From assembly GCA_020026285.1 (NCBI GenBank), contig JAHHQS010000002.1:21097-85096 (forward strand): 64,000 nucleotides of DNA, read 5' to 3'. Below the pieces are notes generated by a model. It made no database searches. It was given only the letters and a program-made list of their open reading frames with translations, and was not told where the DNA came from. A program made the position numbers and the translations under genes. Positions 7,056 through 16,654 of the stretch are shown here, piece by piece (the first letter of the stretch is position 1; each line of letters opens with the position of its first letter). This DNA comes from Parabacteroides sp. (lineage in GTDB: Bacteria; Bacteroidota; Bacteroidia; Bacteroidales; Tannerellaceae).

Positions 7056-7951
7056 GATTGAATAAGTTTATCTTATTATTTATGAGTCTCGTGGTTCTTT
7101 CTTCTTGTATTCGTGACGAGATTTATCCTTGTCCGCCATTGCAGGTGAAGATAGCAGTAAAAGATAAGAATTATTTCAATATCATGGCTGCTGTGAAACA
7201 TGGCCTGGATACGGTTCGAAATGAAAATCTCCCTTTTAAAGAGTATGTTTCTACTCTTTGCTACAAGCTGGAGAATGTTGATACCAAAGAGGTCGTATGC
7301 CTGCAGAATTTGTTTACTGTAACTTCTGCCGATCATGAGATCTGTGTCACCTTCCCTCAGGAAATGCCCTTTGGTAAGTATGTGATGACTACCTGGGGTA
7401 ATCTGAAAACGGAAGATGCTTTTGAGAGTGGTACTTATCTGATGCATGGAAAGAATCAGCCGGAAGATGATGTCTATCTGACATGTGATACGTTGGTATA
7501 TGATGAACTGCGTTATCAGTATCTGGTGGAAATGGAAAGAGTTACAGGAAAGCTGATTATTGAAGCGAACAATCTTCCCGGGGTGGTGAAATATTCCGAT
7601 AAGAAGATCACGAATCTGTTTGGTTCGGTTGAATCGGATTTCAACTATTCCCTGAATACGTGGGTGAAGACTCGTACGATATGGGACAGACCTGTCAATA
7701 TTGTTACTCATACCATTCTGGCTCCTTCGGTGAAAGCGGGAACGTCGCTTTTAAAACTAAAATTTTACGACAGGGAAGACGGAGCGCTGGATGGAATTGG
7801 TTCGTGCCTCACCCCGGATAACGTCAATATAACGATGGCTCGTAATATGCTTACTATTTTGAGGTATACTTATGAGGGGTGTGGACAATTTAAAATGTAT
7901 ATATTAATAAATGATAATTGGGAAGATTTGCACTCTATGGAAATCGAATAA
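7052..7951 (+). CDS. FimB/Mfa2-family pilus anchor lipoprotein
   Basis: A 299-residue lipoprotein (VVLSSC, Cys19). The start of the mature protein, CIRDEIYPCPPLQVKI, is typical of FimB/Mfa2 anchors, which cap the base of the pilus in the outer membrane and limit its length. The shared pilin motif VEMERVTGKLIIEANNLP lies near residue 155. The C-terminus, LINDNWEDLHSMEIE, closely matches the end of the following major pilin. It starts inside the stop of the DUF3868 gene and is followed by the major subunit 42 bp later, the gene order expected for anchor and shaft. Confidence 0.8.
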   Translation: MRLNKFILLFMSLVVLSSCIRDEIYPCPPLQVKIAVKDKNYFNIMAAVKHGLDTVRNENLPFKEYVSTLCYKLENVDTKEVVCLQNLFTVTSADHEICVTFPQEMPFGKYVMTTWGNLKTEDAFESGTYLMHGKNQPEDDVYLTCDTLVYDELRYQYLVEMERVTGKLIIEANNLPGVVKYSDKKITNLFGSVESDFNYSLNTWVKTRTIWDRPVNIVTHTILAPSVKAGTSLLKLKFYDREDGALDGIGSCLTPDNVNITMARNMLTILRYTYEGCGQFKMYILINDNWEDLHSMEIE

Positions 7952-7993
7952 TTATCATTTTCATGTTTTACTTATTTATATTTATTTTTAATT

Positions 7994-9478
7994 ATGAAGA
8001 AGAATTTCTTTTATGTAGGTATGATGGCTTTGGCCGTACTTACTGTAAGTACAGCAACTTCTTGTAGCAATGATGATGTACTTGATGGAAATGGTGGAAC
8101 AGAAATCGCTACAGGAGAGCAGGTTATTGTTCTGGACATGCAGGATACTGACGTGTTGTCTACCAAATCTCGTCCAATCTATTCAACATCAAACCAGGGT
8201 TCTGAAAAGGTTACTGATGTGAAATTGTTGATTTTTCAACACGCAAAAGAAGCAGGTTTACCAATGACATTGAAGAGGGTTATTCCTATCAGCAAGTGGG
8301 ATCAGACTTCCTCTGACTATACTTATGGTCGTAAGTATGTGGTCAAACTGGAAGGGGATCAGAAACTTGCAAAGGATGAAACATATACTATTCTTGCTGT
8401 AGGTCAGGACGAATCTAATACAGAAGCAAAAACTTTTGCTCCTTACAAGATTTTGGCAGGTGGTAAAGATGCTGCTTGGATTTCTGGAGACTGGAGTACT
8501 GTTACTACAGCTCCTAGTACCTGGAATGCAGGTTCCAATACTGGTGAAGGTTTCTTGTTGACAGAAGCAAGAACTGGCAAGAACGAAGCCGAAATTTTCT
8601 CTGGTATTTCTAAGCCGGTTACATTGGCTTTCGATGGTGGTTTCAATGCTGAAGTTTTGTTGAAACGTCAGGTTGCCGGTGTATTAGGTTATTTCAGCAA
8701 TATTCCTGCTGTTGTTAAAGAAGGCGAAGGATTTAAAGCTGTTAAAAAAATCCGTCTGGTTGCTTCTGCCAAGAATACTCAGTTGGATTTGACACGTTCA
8801 TTGGCTGTACAGGTTGACGATGCAACAGGTATGGGTAACCTGAAAGTGGAAAGTGTAATGAACGGATTCACTTTAGCTAAAGCAGATGCTAAATTTAAAT
8901 CTGGAGCTGAAGCTTATACTGTTTATACAATCGATCTGAGCAAGTGGTTTAAAGTTGCTACAGGAAGTGCTAACAATTTGGACTATTGGTATACTGGTGC
9001 AAAAAGTGTTAAGGGAGATGTAATGCCTTCTTTAGGCGCAACTCAAAAGGATTTGCAAGACATATTACCAGAAGCAACATCATACCCAACTTGGGTAAAT
9101 GCATTTGATCAGGCAAACTCATATCCAGCAGTAGCAACCAATTCTGTATTGGCCGGTGAATTCATGATTCCATTCAGCAAGAGTTCTTCTCAGAATACAT
9201 TCGAGCTACAGTTGTTAGGTGGTGAGGCTGATGAAATCCTGAAATCATGGAATGTCAAGTTGGATCAGAAATCAATCAGTGAAGAATTAGGTGATAAGGA
9301 ATATGTATTTAATACTTATCGTAACCAGTTGTATCAGATTGGTAAGCGTGGTAATGGTGATAATCCGACAGATCCAGGTACAGATCCGGATAAACCACAG
9401 CCACTTGATAAAGATCAGGAATTGACTATCAAGATTAACGATCAGTGGGAATTTATCCACGATATGGAAATTGATTGA
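7994..9478 (+). CDS. Major fimbrial subunit, Mfa1/FimA superfamily (type V pilin)
   Basis: A 494-residue prepilin lipoprotein (ATSC, Cys24). In the known mechanism the lipidated precursor crosses the outer membrane and an Arg-specific protease removes the N-terminal strand so that subunits polymerise by strand exchange. A possible cleavage region, TKSRPIY, lies near residues 56-62. The second-domain motif VLLKRQVAGVLGYFSNIP is clear. A low-complexity DPG/DPDKP linker (about residues 454-470) precedes the C-terminal TIKINDQWEFIHDMEID. The hairpin at 9513-9558 directly after the gene may protect or separate this abundant message. It is called major subunit by position after the anchor and by family resemblance. 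Confidence 0.8.
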   Translation: MKKNFFYVGMMALAVLTVSTATSCSNDDVLDGNGGTEIATGEQVIVLDMQDTDVLSTKSRPIYSTSNQGSEKVTDVKLLIFQHAKEAGLPMTLKRVIPISKWDQTSSDYTYGRKYVVKLEGDQKLAKDETYTILAVGQDESNTEAKTFAPYKILAGGKDAAWISGDWSTVTTAPSTWNAGSNTGEGFLLTEARTGKNEAEIFSGISKPVTLAFDGGFNAEVLLKRQVAGVLGYFSNIPAVVKEGEGFKAVKKIRLVASAKNTQLDLTRSLAVQVDDATGMGNLKVESVMNGFTLAKADAKFKSGAEAYTVYTIDLSKWFKVATGSANNLDYWYTGAKSVKGDVMPSLGATQKDLQDILPEATSYPTWVNAFDQANSYPAVATNSVLAGEFMIPFSKSSSQNTFELQLLGGEADEILKSWNVKLDQKSISEELGDKEYVFNTYRNQLYQIGKRGNGDNPTDPGTDPDKPQPLDKDQELTIKINDQWEFIHDMEID

Positions 9479-9512
9479 TACTGAATTGTATTAATCGGTT
9501 TCTAACATAGAA

Positions 9513-9558
9513 AAATGATAAGCTATGGTTGTTGGTTGACAACTGTAGCTTATCATTT
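9513..9558 (+). terminator. 13-bp hairpin after the major pilin gene
   Basis: AAATGATAAGCTA (9513-9525) and TAGCTTATCATTT (9546-9558) are exact inverted copies with a 20-nt loop that contains a smaller GTTG/CAAC pair. No T-tract follows, so it may be a leaky terminator or an mRNA-stabilising stem that keeps the pilin message above that of the downstream minor subunits. Confidence 0.5.
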
Positions 9559-9627
9559 ACTAAATGATCCTTCCATAAAATATTAATGAGTGTTGTGTCA
9601 CAACCCTATTAGTTTATACGAATCTAT

Positions 9628-11787
9628 ATGAAAAATATAATATATATATTGTTTACATTTCTGATGTTTCATCTGTCTTCTTGTTCAGAAGATTCTCTCG
9701 AAGAGAAAAATCCTCGGATAGGTTGTGTAACGGTTACTTTGACCAGTGGAGAAGCAGAAACTCGTACTAATCTGACTACTACGTCAGCATTGCAGAATGT
9801 GGAAACAGTTTATATAGCTTTGTATAAAGGAAACAACAGAGAAACTGCTTCTTTTGTTGAGTGCAGGGATTTTGAATGGGATAACACCCTTGATAAGGAG
9901 ACCGGCGGAAAACAGACAAGAACATTTTCTTTTTCCGGAAAGGTGACTGCTGGTGAAGAATATATCATCCTGGCAGTAGGACTTGATGCCGAATCGAAGA
10001 CTACTTACGGATTCGCATCGCTGACAGATTTTCAAAATAAACTAAATAATAAGACATTGGCTCAGGCTGAGGCAGTATGTGCTGAAGCGGGAGCAGTAAC
10101 AATCTCGAGATCTGAATTGTTTTCGGGCTGGAACTCATTTGTTTTCGACCCGGATATTGAAAATAAGATTCAGGTGGAAATCCGCCGCCGTGTGGCAGGT
10201 GTGTTATGTTATATGAAGGATATCCCTTATGAGATCAACGGCTCTTTAATTTATGAAGTCCGGCTGGTATTGAATCAGAATCAGCGTAACACGATATCGC
10301 TGGCTGCTCCGAATGCAAAAGATGCCATTGATTTTGGAACGGGAGAATTACCCGACAGTCGAGTGCTGGGAAGTGTCCGGCTGCTTGCCCCGGAAGGAGA
10401 AACGCCCCCTCCCTCTATTGTAGGAGAAGGAAAAGATGACAAAGGATTGTGGAAGATTCAGAAAAGTTATACTGATGCCCTGCATATTCTGCCAAATACA
10501 TTGCTGATTGGTTCTTATGTCCTTCCTATCCAAAAAACTAATTCAGCAGATGCCACTCTTTCTATCGAGTTACTGGATGGAACAGGAAAGCCGGTTATTT
10601 CATTCCCGTTGACCACGAAAGATGGCGGAAACATTTATTCAATCGAACCGAACAAGATTTATCATCTGGGAGATAAGAAAAATCCGTTAGGTGTGGATGA
10701 TTACGATTTCCCGATCAGTGTAGCAGGTTCAAATTTGCAATTGACAGTTTCTCCGTGGAATGAGAGAGATGTGGATGTCATATTTCCGAATGTGCCTATT
10801 TATTCCCGAATGGAATATAAAAACTCGTATAATGAATCCACGTATGTCTTTGACTGTGTCAATACAGAAGATCTGCTGACAATTTACCCTTCGCTCTTGA
10901 AAAAGAGATGGAAACTGACAGTCTTATACGACAATCCGGATAAAGATCCAGATTATGATAAATGGATCTATATTAAAAATGGAGACCAGTATGTTGAAAC
11001 TTACGAATCGACGTTGGATGAAAGTGGAAAAAATGTTACTCTTACTTTCCGAATAAACGACTTTGTAAAATATCGTGATCCGGCCAAGTATAATCCGAAT
11101 ACTGTTGAAGGACAGAAGCTTATTAATGGAGATTGCCGAAAAGCTTATTTCATTCTGGTAACCGAAGGGGCGGAAAAGAATCCTCAGACTCTGGTTGTAA
11201 GGCAATATAATGCTTTTACAGTCAGTTTCGTTTCAGGAAAGGAAGAATATCGATGTGGAATAAGCAGATATGATCTGGAACAGAAAAGAAATCCGGACGG
11301 AACACTTGTCGAAAAAGGGAAAAATGATCGGTGGGGATTCTTCCAAACTACGCCTTTTTATATATATGGTTCAGAATCTAATAAATCAAATAGTGATGAG
11401 AGGGGACTGCTCTGTTATCAGAGTGCAAATGAAAAAGGACAGAAAGATGGATGGAACGGTTCTGCCCTTCAGTTCTGCTGGAAAGACGGCTGGGTTTTTG
11501 ATGGAACGACCGATGTGTCGGGAACCACTGATTGGTGTCTGACTGCAAGAATGGAACTGCAAGAATTCTTCAAACAGTATGCTGTGCATAAAAATATAAA
11601 GACGAATGTGAATGTGGATGGTTTTTATTGGTCGGCTACTGCTAAAGGAGGTTCACGAACAAAGACCTACTATCAGAAAATGGGAACTCTCTCTGGTGAA
11701 AATATCCTGGAGACTACGGATCTGGATTCTTGGGCGAAAAGAGATACGTATGGATATTTCCGTCAGGTAAGGGAATTTTTAAAATAA
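9628..11787 (+). CDS. Large minor pilin with extra C-terminal domain (candidate tip subunit)
   Basis: A 719-residue lipoprotein (HLSSC, Cys19). The first ~365 residues form a two-domain pilin with TRTNLTTTSALQNVETVYIA and the shared motif VEIRRRVAGVLCYMKDIP. The remaining ~350 residues, from about YNESTYVFDCVNTEDLL, form a separate domain with aromatic-rich beta sequence, compatible with a tip adhesin. Type V tip proteins are often such pilin-adhesin fusions. It follows the major pilin after a hairpin and precedes another long pilin by 7 bp. I cannot assign the C-terminal domain to a named family with confidence. Confidence 0.65.
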   Translation: MKNIIYILFTFLMFHLSSCSEDSLEEKNPRIGCVTVTLTSGEAETRTNLTTTSALQNVETVYIALYKGNNRETASFVECRDFEWDNTLDKETGGKQTRTFSFSGKVTAGEEYIILAVGLDAESKTTYGFASLTDFQNKLNNKTLAQAEAVCAEAGAVTISRSELFSGWNSFVFDPDIENKIQVEIRRRVAGVLCYMKDIPYEINGSLIYEVRLVLNQNQRNTISLAAPNAKDAIDFGTGELPDSRVLGSVRLLAPEGETPPPSIVGEGKDDKGLWKIQKSYTDALHILPNTLLIGSYVLPIQKTNSADATLSIELLDGTGKPVISFPLTTKDGGNIYSIEPNKIYHLGDKKNPLGVDDYDFPISVAGSNLQLTVSPWNERDVDVIFPNVPIYSRMEYKNSYNESTYVFDCVNTEDLLTIYPSLLKKRWKLTVLYDNPDKDPDYDKWIYIKNGDQYVETYESTLDESGKNVTLTFRINDFVKYRDPAKYNPNTVEGQKLINGDCRKAYFILVTEGAEKNPQTLVVRQYNAFTVSFVSGKEEYRCGISRYDLEQKRNPDGTLVEKGKNDRWGFFQTTPFYIYGSESNKSNSDERGLLCYQSANEKGQKDGWNGSALQFCWKDGWVFDGTTDVSGTTDWCLTARMELQEFFKQYAVHKNIKTNVNVDGFYWSATAKGGSRTKTYYQKMGTLSGENILETTDLDSWAKRDTYGYFRQVREFLK

Positions 11788-11794
11788 ATTGAAG

Positions 11795-14023
11795 ATGAAA
11801 CAGATAGCAATATATTTCATATTATTTCTTTCATTATTTACAGCCTGTAAAAATGATCAGTTGGAAATAGAATCTGGAAATCAAGATGCTGACGATCTTT
11901 CAGTATTCAGACTGATTCCTTCCGAAATGCCGGTGGTGACTACCCGCAGTGTTGATAATCAGACGAAGACAATCGAGAATGTGGCTGTTTTTTCTTTTGA
12001 TGAAAAAGGAATTTATCAGACTTCTTATACCCAGTCTTCTTCCAATAATATTACATCTGTTTCCATTTATCTGGATAAGAATATCACACAGACATTATAT
12101 GTAGTATGTAATCATCCGGATTATATCGCCTTGGAACAAAGAGTGAAACAGAAAGGGGATCTGGCCAGCCTGAAGGCTGAGACGATATCGATAGAACACC
12201 CGGATGATGCTTTTTCAGGTTCTTATGTCATGGTGGGACAGCTGAATTTGATCAAGGGAGAATCTTGGAATCGGGATGTGATATTGACCAGACTGACGGC
12301 TTGTTTCGATTTCAGTATCAGTTATATACCGGACAAAAAAAATGAAGATTTCAAAATAACTTCAGTCTCTGTTTGTAATATACCCAGGGGCAGTTCGCTG
12401 TTATCAACAGAAATGACCGATAGTCTGCAGTCGAATACGAACGATTATGTTTATAATGAGCAGCCGAATGTCATGAAAGATCGTTTTTTTCTAACTCCTT
12501 GTACCTTGAAAACGGAAGAAAAGACTCCGGTGGATAAAGCCGTTTTTACAACAGAGGCTTTCTTTCATATGTTTGAAAATCGAAGAGGACAAGTGGATAA
12601 TGTAGTTGACTCCTGGCCTGAGTTGAAGGAAATGAGTGGAGATCCGTTGTATATCTATTATAAACAGTTGTACAAACGCTTGAGAGCTAAAGATTATCCG
12701 AATCAAATTGGTATGATTGATAAGGAAGGTGAAATGCCTGAAAATGCTCAATTCCGTTTTGCTACCTATCTGCTGATAGAAGGAGTTTATAGAAACAATA
12801 CGGGTTCTTTCCAGACAAAATATTATGTTTATCTGGGGTATGATGCATATAAGGATTTCAATGTGTGCCGAAATACTTTTTACAAGTATGATATAAGGAT
12901 CAAGGCATACGATAAACTGGATACCAGAGTGACGGGACAGAGTCTGGATGGATTGACGGTCTATGTTTCCGATGAAGAATTGGATGCACATTGTAATGTG
13001 GTGCGCGGTTTGCTTTATGCCCCGTCAAAATGGGAAATCTTTGTGAAAAATCCGGATTTGACTCCGTGGCTGGAAGTTTCTCATTCTGCTGTTTATAAAC
13101 CGGGTTTCCATGGCGGGCAGGAAACAGCGACGGGTGATGAGGCTGCTTTTCGTATCAAGGGAGATATCGGATTGACTTATTTCTATATTCATACCGATGA
13201 ATATGTGCCGGATGTGAAAACTCCTCTTGAGAATATTAATATTAAGCCTCGGAGTGGAACGATTGTCTGCCGTAATCTGGAGAATGACATGGAAAAAGAA
13301 GTTACCGTGACTCAGCTCCCTGCCCAGATGGTTGTCTGTCATATCAAGTATGATATCCATACAACGAAGGAAGTCAGGGATACTTTCTTTATAGAAAATA
13401 AATTGGAAAGCAAGAATCTTTACTGGGGATTTCTGAATTATTGGAGTTTTATTACTGATGATCTGATTGCCGCCGGACAATGGGACGGACTGGCTAATAC
13501 ACGACGTTTGTATGATGTGGCAGTGAAGGGCGACAAGTGGGGAATCAAACCGGCTTATCCCGATGGTATTCCTTATGATCATGCTTTGGGATATATTTTA
13601 TCAAAAAACCGTGATCGAAATGGAAACGGAAAGATTGATTATGATGAAATTGTCTGGTACTGGACCTCGGCTAATGAGTTGCAGGCTTTGAGTGGTCATG
13701 CCTTAGGGATAAGTTGTAATTATATGGACGAGAATCTGAAAAATACGGTACACGGACTGGGGAGGATTATGACAAGTAAATACCATTCTTCTTCACCTTC
13801 TGTAGCCGATCCGGATGGAGTTACTGTTGGCAGTTCTTATTATGTCGAGATGCCTAATGGTAAAAAGTGGATTGGTCAGCGTGACAGACGATATAATGTG
13901 ATTGCTGCACGGCGTACCAATGCCTGGTATGGCGAAAATTCAGGTGAGGCCGGGGGTAATACGGATATAGATTCCGAATGGGATGACAATCAGGAAATTA
14001 TAATGCCTAAGAATAATCAATAA
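11795..14023 (+). CDS. DUF4906-type fimbrial tip lipoprotein
   Basis: A 742-residue lipoprotein (LFTAC, Cys18). It has an N-terminal pilin half (TTRSVDNQTKTIENVAVFSF; motif VILTRLTACFDFSISYIP) and a long C-terminal domain ending with NRDRNGNGKIDYDEIVWYWT, RRYNVIAARRTNAWYG and a DIDSEWDDNQ tail. These features are typical of DUF4906 proteins in Bacteroidetes pilus loci. The DRNGNGKIDYDE stretch resembles a calcium-binding loop. The ATG at 11795 is preferred to the in-frame TTG at 11789. It follows the previous gene by 7 bp, so this operon carries two candidate tip proteins in tandem. Confidence 0.7.
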   Translation: MKQIAIYFILFLSLFTACKNDQLEIESGNQDADDLSVFRLIPSEMPVVTTRSVDNQTKTIENVAVFSFDEKGIYQTSYTQSSSNNITSVSIYLDKNITQTLYVVCNHPDYIALEQRVKQKGDLASLKAETISIEHPDDAFSGSYVMVGQLNLIKGESWNRDVILTRLTACFDFSISYIPDKKNEDFKITSVSVCNIPRGSSLLSTEMTDSLQSNTNDYVYNEQPNVMKDRFFLTPCTLKTEEKTPVDKAVFTTEAFFHMFENRRGQVDNVVDSWPELKEMSGDPLYIYYKQLYKRLRAKDYPNQIGMIDKEGEMPENAQFRFATYLLIEGVYRNNTGSFQTKYYVYLGYDAYKDFNVCRNTFYKYDIRIKAYDKLDTRVTGQSLDGLTVYVSDEELDAHCNVVRGLLYAPSKWEIFVKNPDLTPWLEVSHSAVYKPGFHGGQETATGDEAAFRIKGDIGLTYFYIHTDEYVPDVKTPLENINIKPRSGTIVCRNLENDMEKEVTVTQLPAQMVVCHIKYDIHTTKEVRDTFFIENKLESKNLYWGFLNYWSFITDDLIAAGQWDGLANTRRLYDVAVKGDKWGIKPAYPDGIPYDHALGYILSKNRDRNGNGKIDYDEIVWYWTSANELQALSGHALGISCNYMDENLKNTVHGLGRIMTSKYHSSSPSVADPDGVTVGSSYYVEMPNGKKWIGQRDRRYNVIAARRTNAWYGENSGEAGGNTDIDSEWDDNQEIIMPKNNQ

Positions 14024-14040
14024 ATAAAACTGATACAAAG

Positions 14041-15042
14041 ATGAAACAATATATATTATTCCCTTTTCTGTTTCTGCTATTTTCCTGTAGTGAGGATGTT
14101 GCCGATGATTTGACAGGCTCGGAAAGCAAGGCTGTCTTTCAGGTAAGAATGGAACTGCCTGATGGTAAAATAGGAGAGCCGCAGCTGGCTGATAGAACAA
14201 CTAAATTGTATGTGGCAGAACGTCTGCAGGAGCATGGAGAGTTTTTACATTGCTCGGCAGATAAACGGTTTGTTCTGGATGGAAATACCTATCATGTGGC
14301 AAATCTGTACGGACAATGGTATAAATTCGCTTTTGTCAGTGTTCCCAAGTGGGAAGAAGGAGGCGGAGAAAGCATGTTTTCGGAAATGAATGCTGCAGAA
14401 CAGACTTGTGACTTTACCAAATTGCTGGTGGATTATTCGGAAGCCTTTGCTTTTCAGAAGAACTCCGTGAATACATATAAAGATATGCATGTCTATCGTA
14501 AGGTCATTGACCGATGGATCAAAAAGGATGAACCTTCGTTAGAGAATGTCGTGTTGAAGCGAATTACAGGTGACTTGATTTTTGATTTGGGAAAGCCTGC
14601 TGACCAGTTCCAGTTTCCTGTCAAAAAAATATCTCTGTTACTGAAAAATCCGAATAAAAGAGTTTATATCAGAGATGAAGCCAATGCTGAGGTGATTGTA
14701 GATAAAGGGGATGGCTCTGATTGGATTTATGAACTGGAGCTTCTTCGTGGCAGAGAAGATCAATATCAGTTGCAGTACATGAAGCTGGCTTTGTTGCCCG
14801 ATGTTATTGAAGGACAGATTCAGGTATCTTACTACGACAACCCTAATGTGGATGTTTTTGAGATTGGAGGAGAAAAAGGTATTCCTGTCAAGGTCAAGCC
14901 GAATGTGAGGACTATCGTCATGTTCAATGGTATGGAAAAGAAAGAATTTGAAATCAGATATGCCGGATTCAATGACGGTAATGGTGATGGTAGTGATGCC
15001 GTGATTGATGTGGGTGAGGATAAGTGGAACGGATGGATTTAA
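14041..15042 (+). CDS. Pilin-like lipoprotein, minor subunit
   Basis: A 333-residue lipoprotein (LLFSC, Cys16). It lacks strong family hallmarks but carries a shortened pilin motif, VVLKRITGDLIFDLGKP (near residue 175), the FimB-like feature of a repeated beta pattern, and a glycine/aspartate-rich end (NDGNGDGSDAVIDVGEDKW). Its length matches FimB/Mfa2-type anchors. It sits 17 bp after the DUF4906 gene in the same operon. It is probably a minor subunit or second anchor; which one cannot be decided from the sequence. Confidence 0.6.
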   Translation: MKQYILFPFLFLLFSCSEDVADDLTGSESKAVFQVRMELPDGKIGEPQLADRTTKLYVAERLQEHGEFLHCSADKRFVLDGNTYHVANLYGQWYKFAFVSVPKWEEGGGESMFSEMNAAEQTCDFTKLLVDYSEAFAFQKNSVNTYKDMHVYRKVIDRWIKKDEPSLENVVLKRITGDLIFDLGKPADQFQFPVKKISLLLKNPNKRVYIRDEANAEVIVDKGDGSDWIYELELLRGREDQYQLQYMKLALLPDVIEGQIQVSYYDNPNVDVFEIGGEKGIPVKVKPNVRTIVMFNGMEKKEFEIRYAGFNDGNGDGSDAVIDVGEDKWNGWI

Positions 15043-15111
15043 TCCGGAATTCCTGACTGTAAAAAGGAAGATTGTATGTTGAATGGATAAATATGATTTA
15101 AAATAATAATT

Positions 15112-16593
15112 ATGTATAAGATATTTCCTCTTGTTTTACTATGGGTGTTTATTTCATCCTGCAGTAAAGATAGTGAAACGTTGAATCCTGATTCTGATTC
15201 GTCATCAGTTGTTGCAGGTGATCAGTTTATTATCGATTATACTGTAGGGGATAATATGACTCGTGCTGGTGTGGATGGGCAGGTGAATGGGAATCGTCGT
15301 ATCGCATCTCTGACTTATTTGCTTTATGAAGAAGGTTTCTTTAAACGTAGAAGAGAAATTCCGGATATGGATAAGGCTCAGTTCCCGATGACACGTGATA
15401 ATATGACATGGGCGCAGCGAGAGGCATTGAAGGATACTTTGCGATGTGGATATACTTATCATGTTGTTTTTGTTGCAAATGCAAAGGTGGATGAGACATT
15501 GATCATTAATTATCCTACTCAGGAGGAATATAAAGAAAAGTTACGTTACAGCGATATCTCACTGACTCTTCCGAAGTTGCCGATACAAAAGGATGAAGAG
15601 ATGTTCTATCTGTTTACAAAAGATGTTTCGTCCGCTACGGAGCAAGTGGATCGTTATCAGCCTTATAATTGCCCTGTTTTGTTGCAGCGAGTAGTGGCCA
15701 GGACGGATTTTACAAGACCAGTTCTGACTGTAACCGAAGTTGAAAAGCAGTCGGAGATGCGATTGAAAGAATTATATAGTAAATGGATGGAAAGTAACGG
15801 TTTGATAGCAGAATCGGTAAAGACTGCTCTTACTTCCTTTGCTGATGATTTAGATAAGATAAAAACTGCAGAAAATCTGACTGAAGTAACGAATCTGCAG
15901 ACGAAGATTAAAGGTTTCACTTATTGGGATAAGCTGAAACCGATTCTGGAGACATCTGTCTATCCTGTACTTAAATCAGATTTGTTCATGAATCCTTGTC
16001 TGACATCGGAACTGTTTTCTTCGTGGACAGGATATCTGGGTGAAGTGGTTTATGACAACATGCCTAATACGTTCAACATAAGTAAGTGGGAATCTTCAGC
16101 AAGCAATACTTTCAGAAAGAAAATAAAAACAAATATTATTGAAGAAAGTGGTTTGAATAAATTTTCTGTAATAACCTTCGGACAAAACAATATGAATGAT
16201 GAATTGGGAAAAATTAAAAAGTTCGTATTGAGTAAAGAAACAGAATCTCATACGATTCCGGCAGGAAACATACAGGCGGGGGTTTTGGGGAATTGTTCTT
16301 CTTCCATACAGTACATACCTTTTGTCGGGATGGAATATATTGAACAGGAAGCCGGCCGGAAGACATATGAACAATCCGGTCTGGACTTAGGAGAGATTCT
16401 AGGTTATACGAATCAGGAAATTATTACAAAAATTAATGAGACCTTGTTTGTTCCTGCTCCCGATGGCAAATATAAGGAATCCTTTAATAATTTCACATTG
16501 TCTTTTTCTATACCAGACTTGTCGAAGGATGGAAGTGTGAATGTTTCAGGGGAATGGAAGAAGGCTGAAAAAGATATACAGCCTGTTCCTTGA
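15112..16593 (+). CDS. Pilin-like lipoprotein, minor subunit
   Basis: A 493-residue lipoprotein (FISSC, Cys17). The N-terminal part has the pilin pattern (NMTRAGVDGQVNGNRRIASL, then YTYHVVFVANA), and a version of the second-domain motif, VLLQRVVARTDFTRP, is present near residue 190. Between about residues 210 and 330 lies an inserted, mostly helical stretch (ELYSKWMESNGLIAESVKTA and following) not seen in the other pilins. It continues the same operon. I cannot match the insert to a known domain. Confidence 0.6.
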   Translation: MYKIFPLVLLWVFISSCSKDSETLNPDSDSSSVVAGDQFIIDYTVGDNMTRAGVDGQVNGNRRIASLTYLLYEEGFFKRRREIPDMDKAQFPMTRDNMTWAQREALKDTLRCGYTYHVVFVANAKVDETLIINYPTQEEYKEKLRYSDISLTLPKLPIQKDEEMFYLFTKDVSSATEQVDRYQPYNCPVLLQRVVARTDFTRPVLTVTEVEKQSEMRLKELYSKWMESNGLIAESVKTALTSFADDLDKIKTAENLTEVTNLQTKIKGFTYWDKLKPILETSVYPVLKSDLFMNPCLTSELFSSWTGYLGEVVYDNMPNTFNISKWESSASNTFRKKIKTNIIEESGLNKFSVITFGQNNMNDELGKIKKFVLSKETESHTIPAGNIQAGVLGNCSSSIQYIPFVGMEYIEQEAGRKTYEQSGLDLGEILGYTNQEIITKINETLFVPAPDGKYKESFNNFTLSFSIPDLSKDGSVNVSGEWKKAEKDIQPVP

Positions 16594-16654
16594 TCGCTTT
16601 ATTGAATGTCTGTGTCTGTCTTCTTGAGGAAGATTGCAAAATAAATAGTTTATT

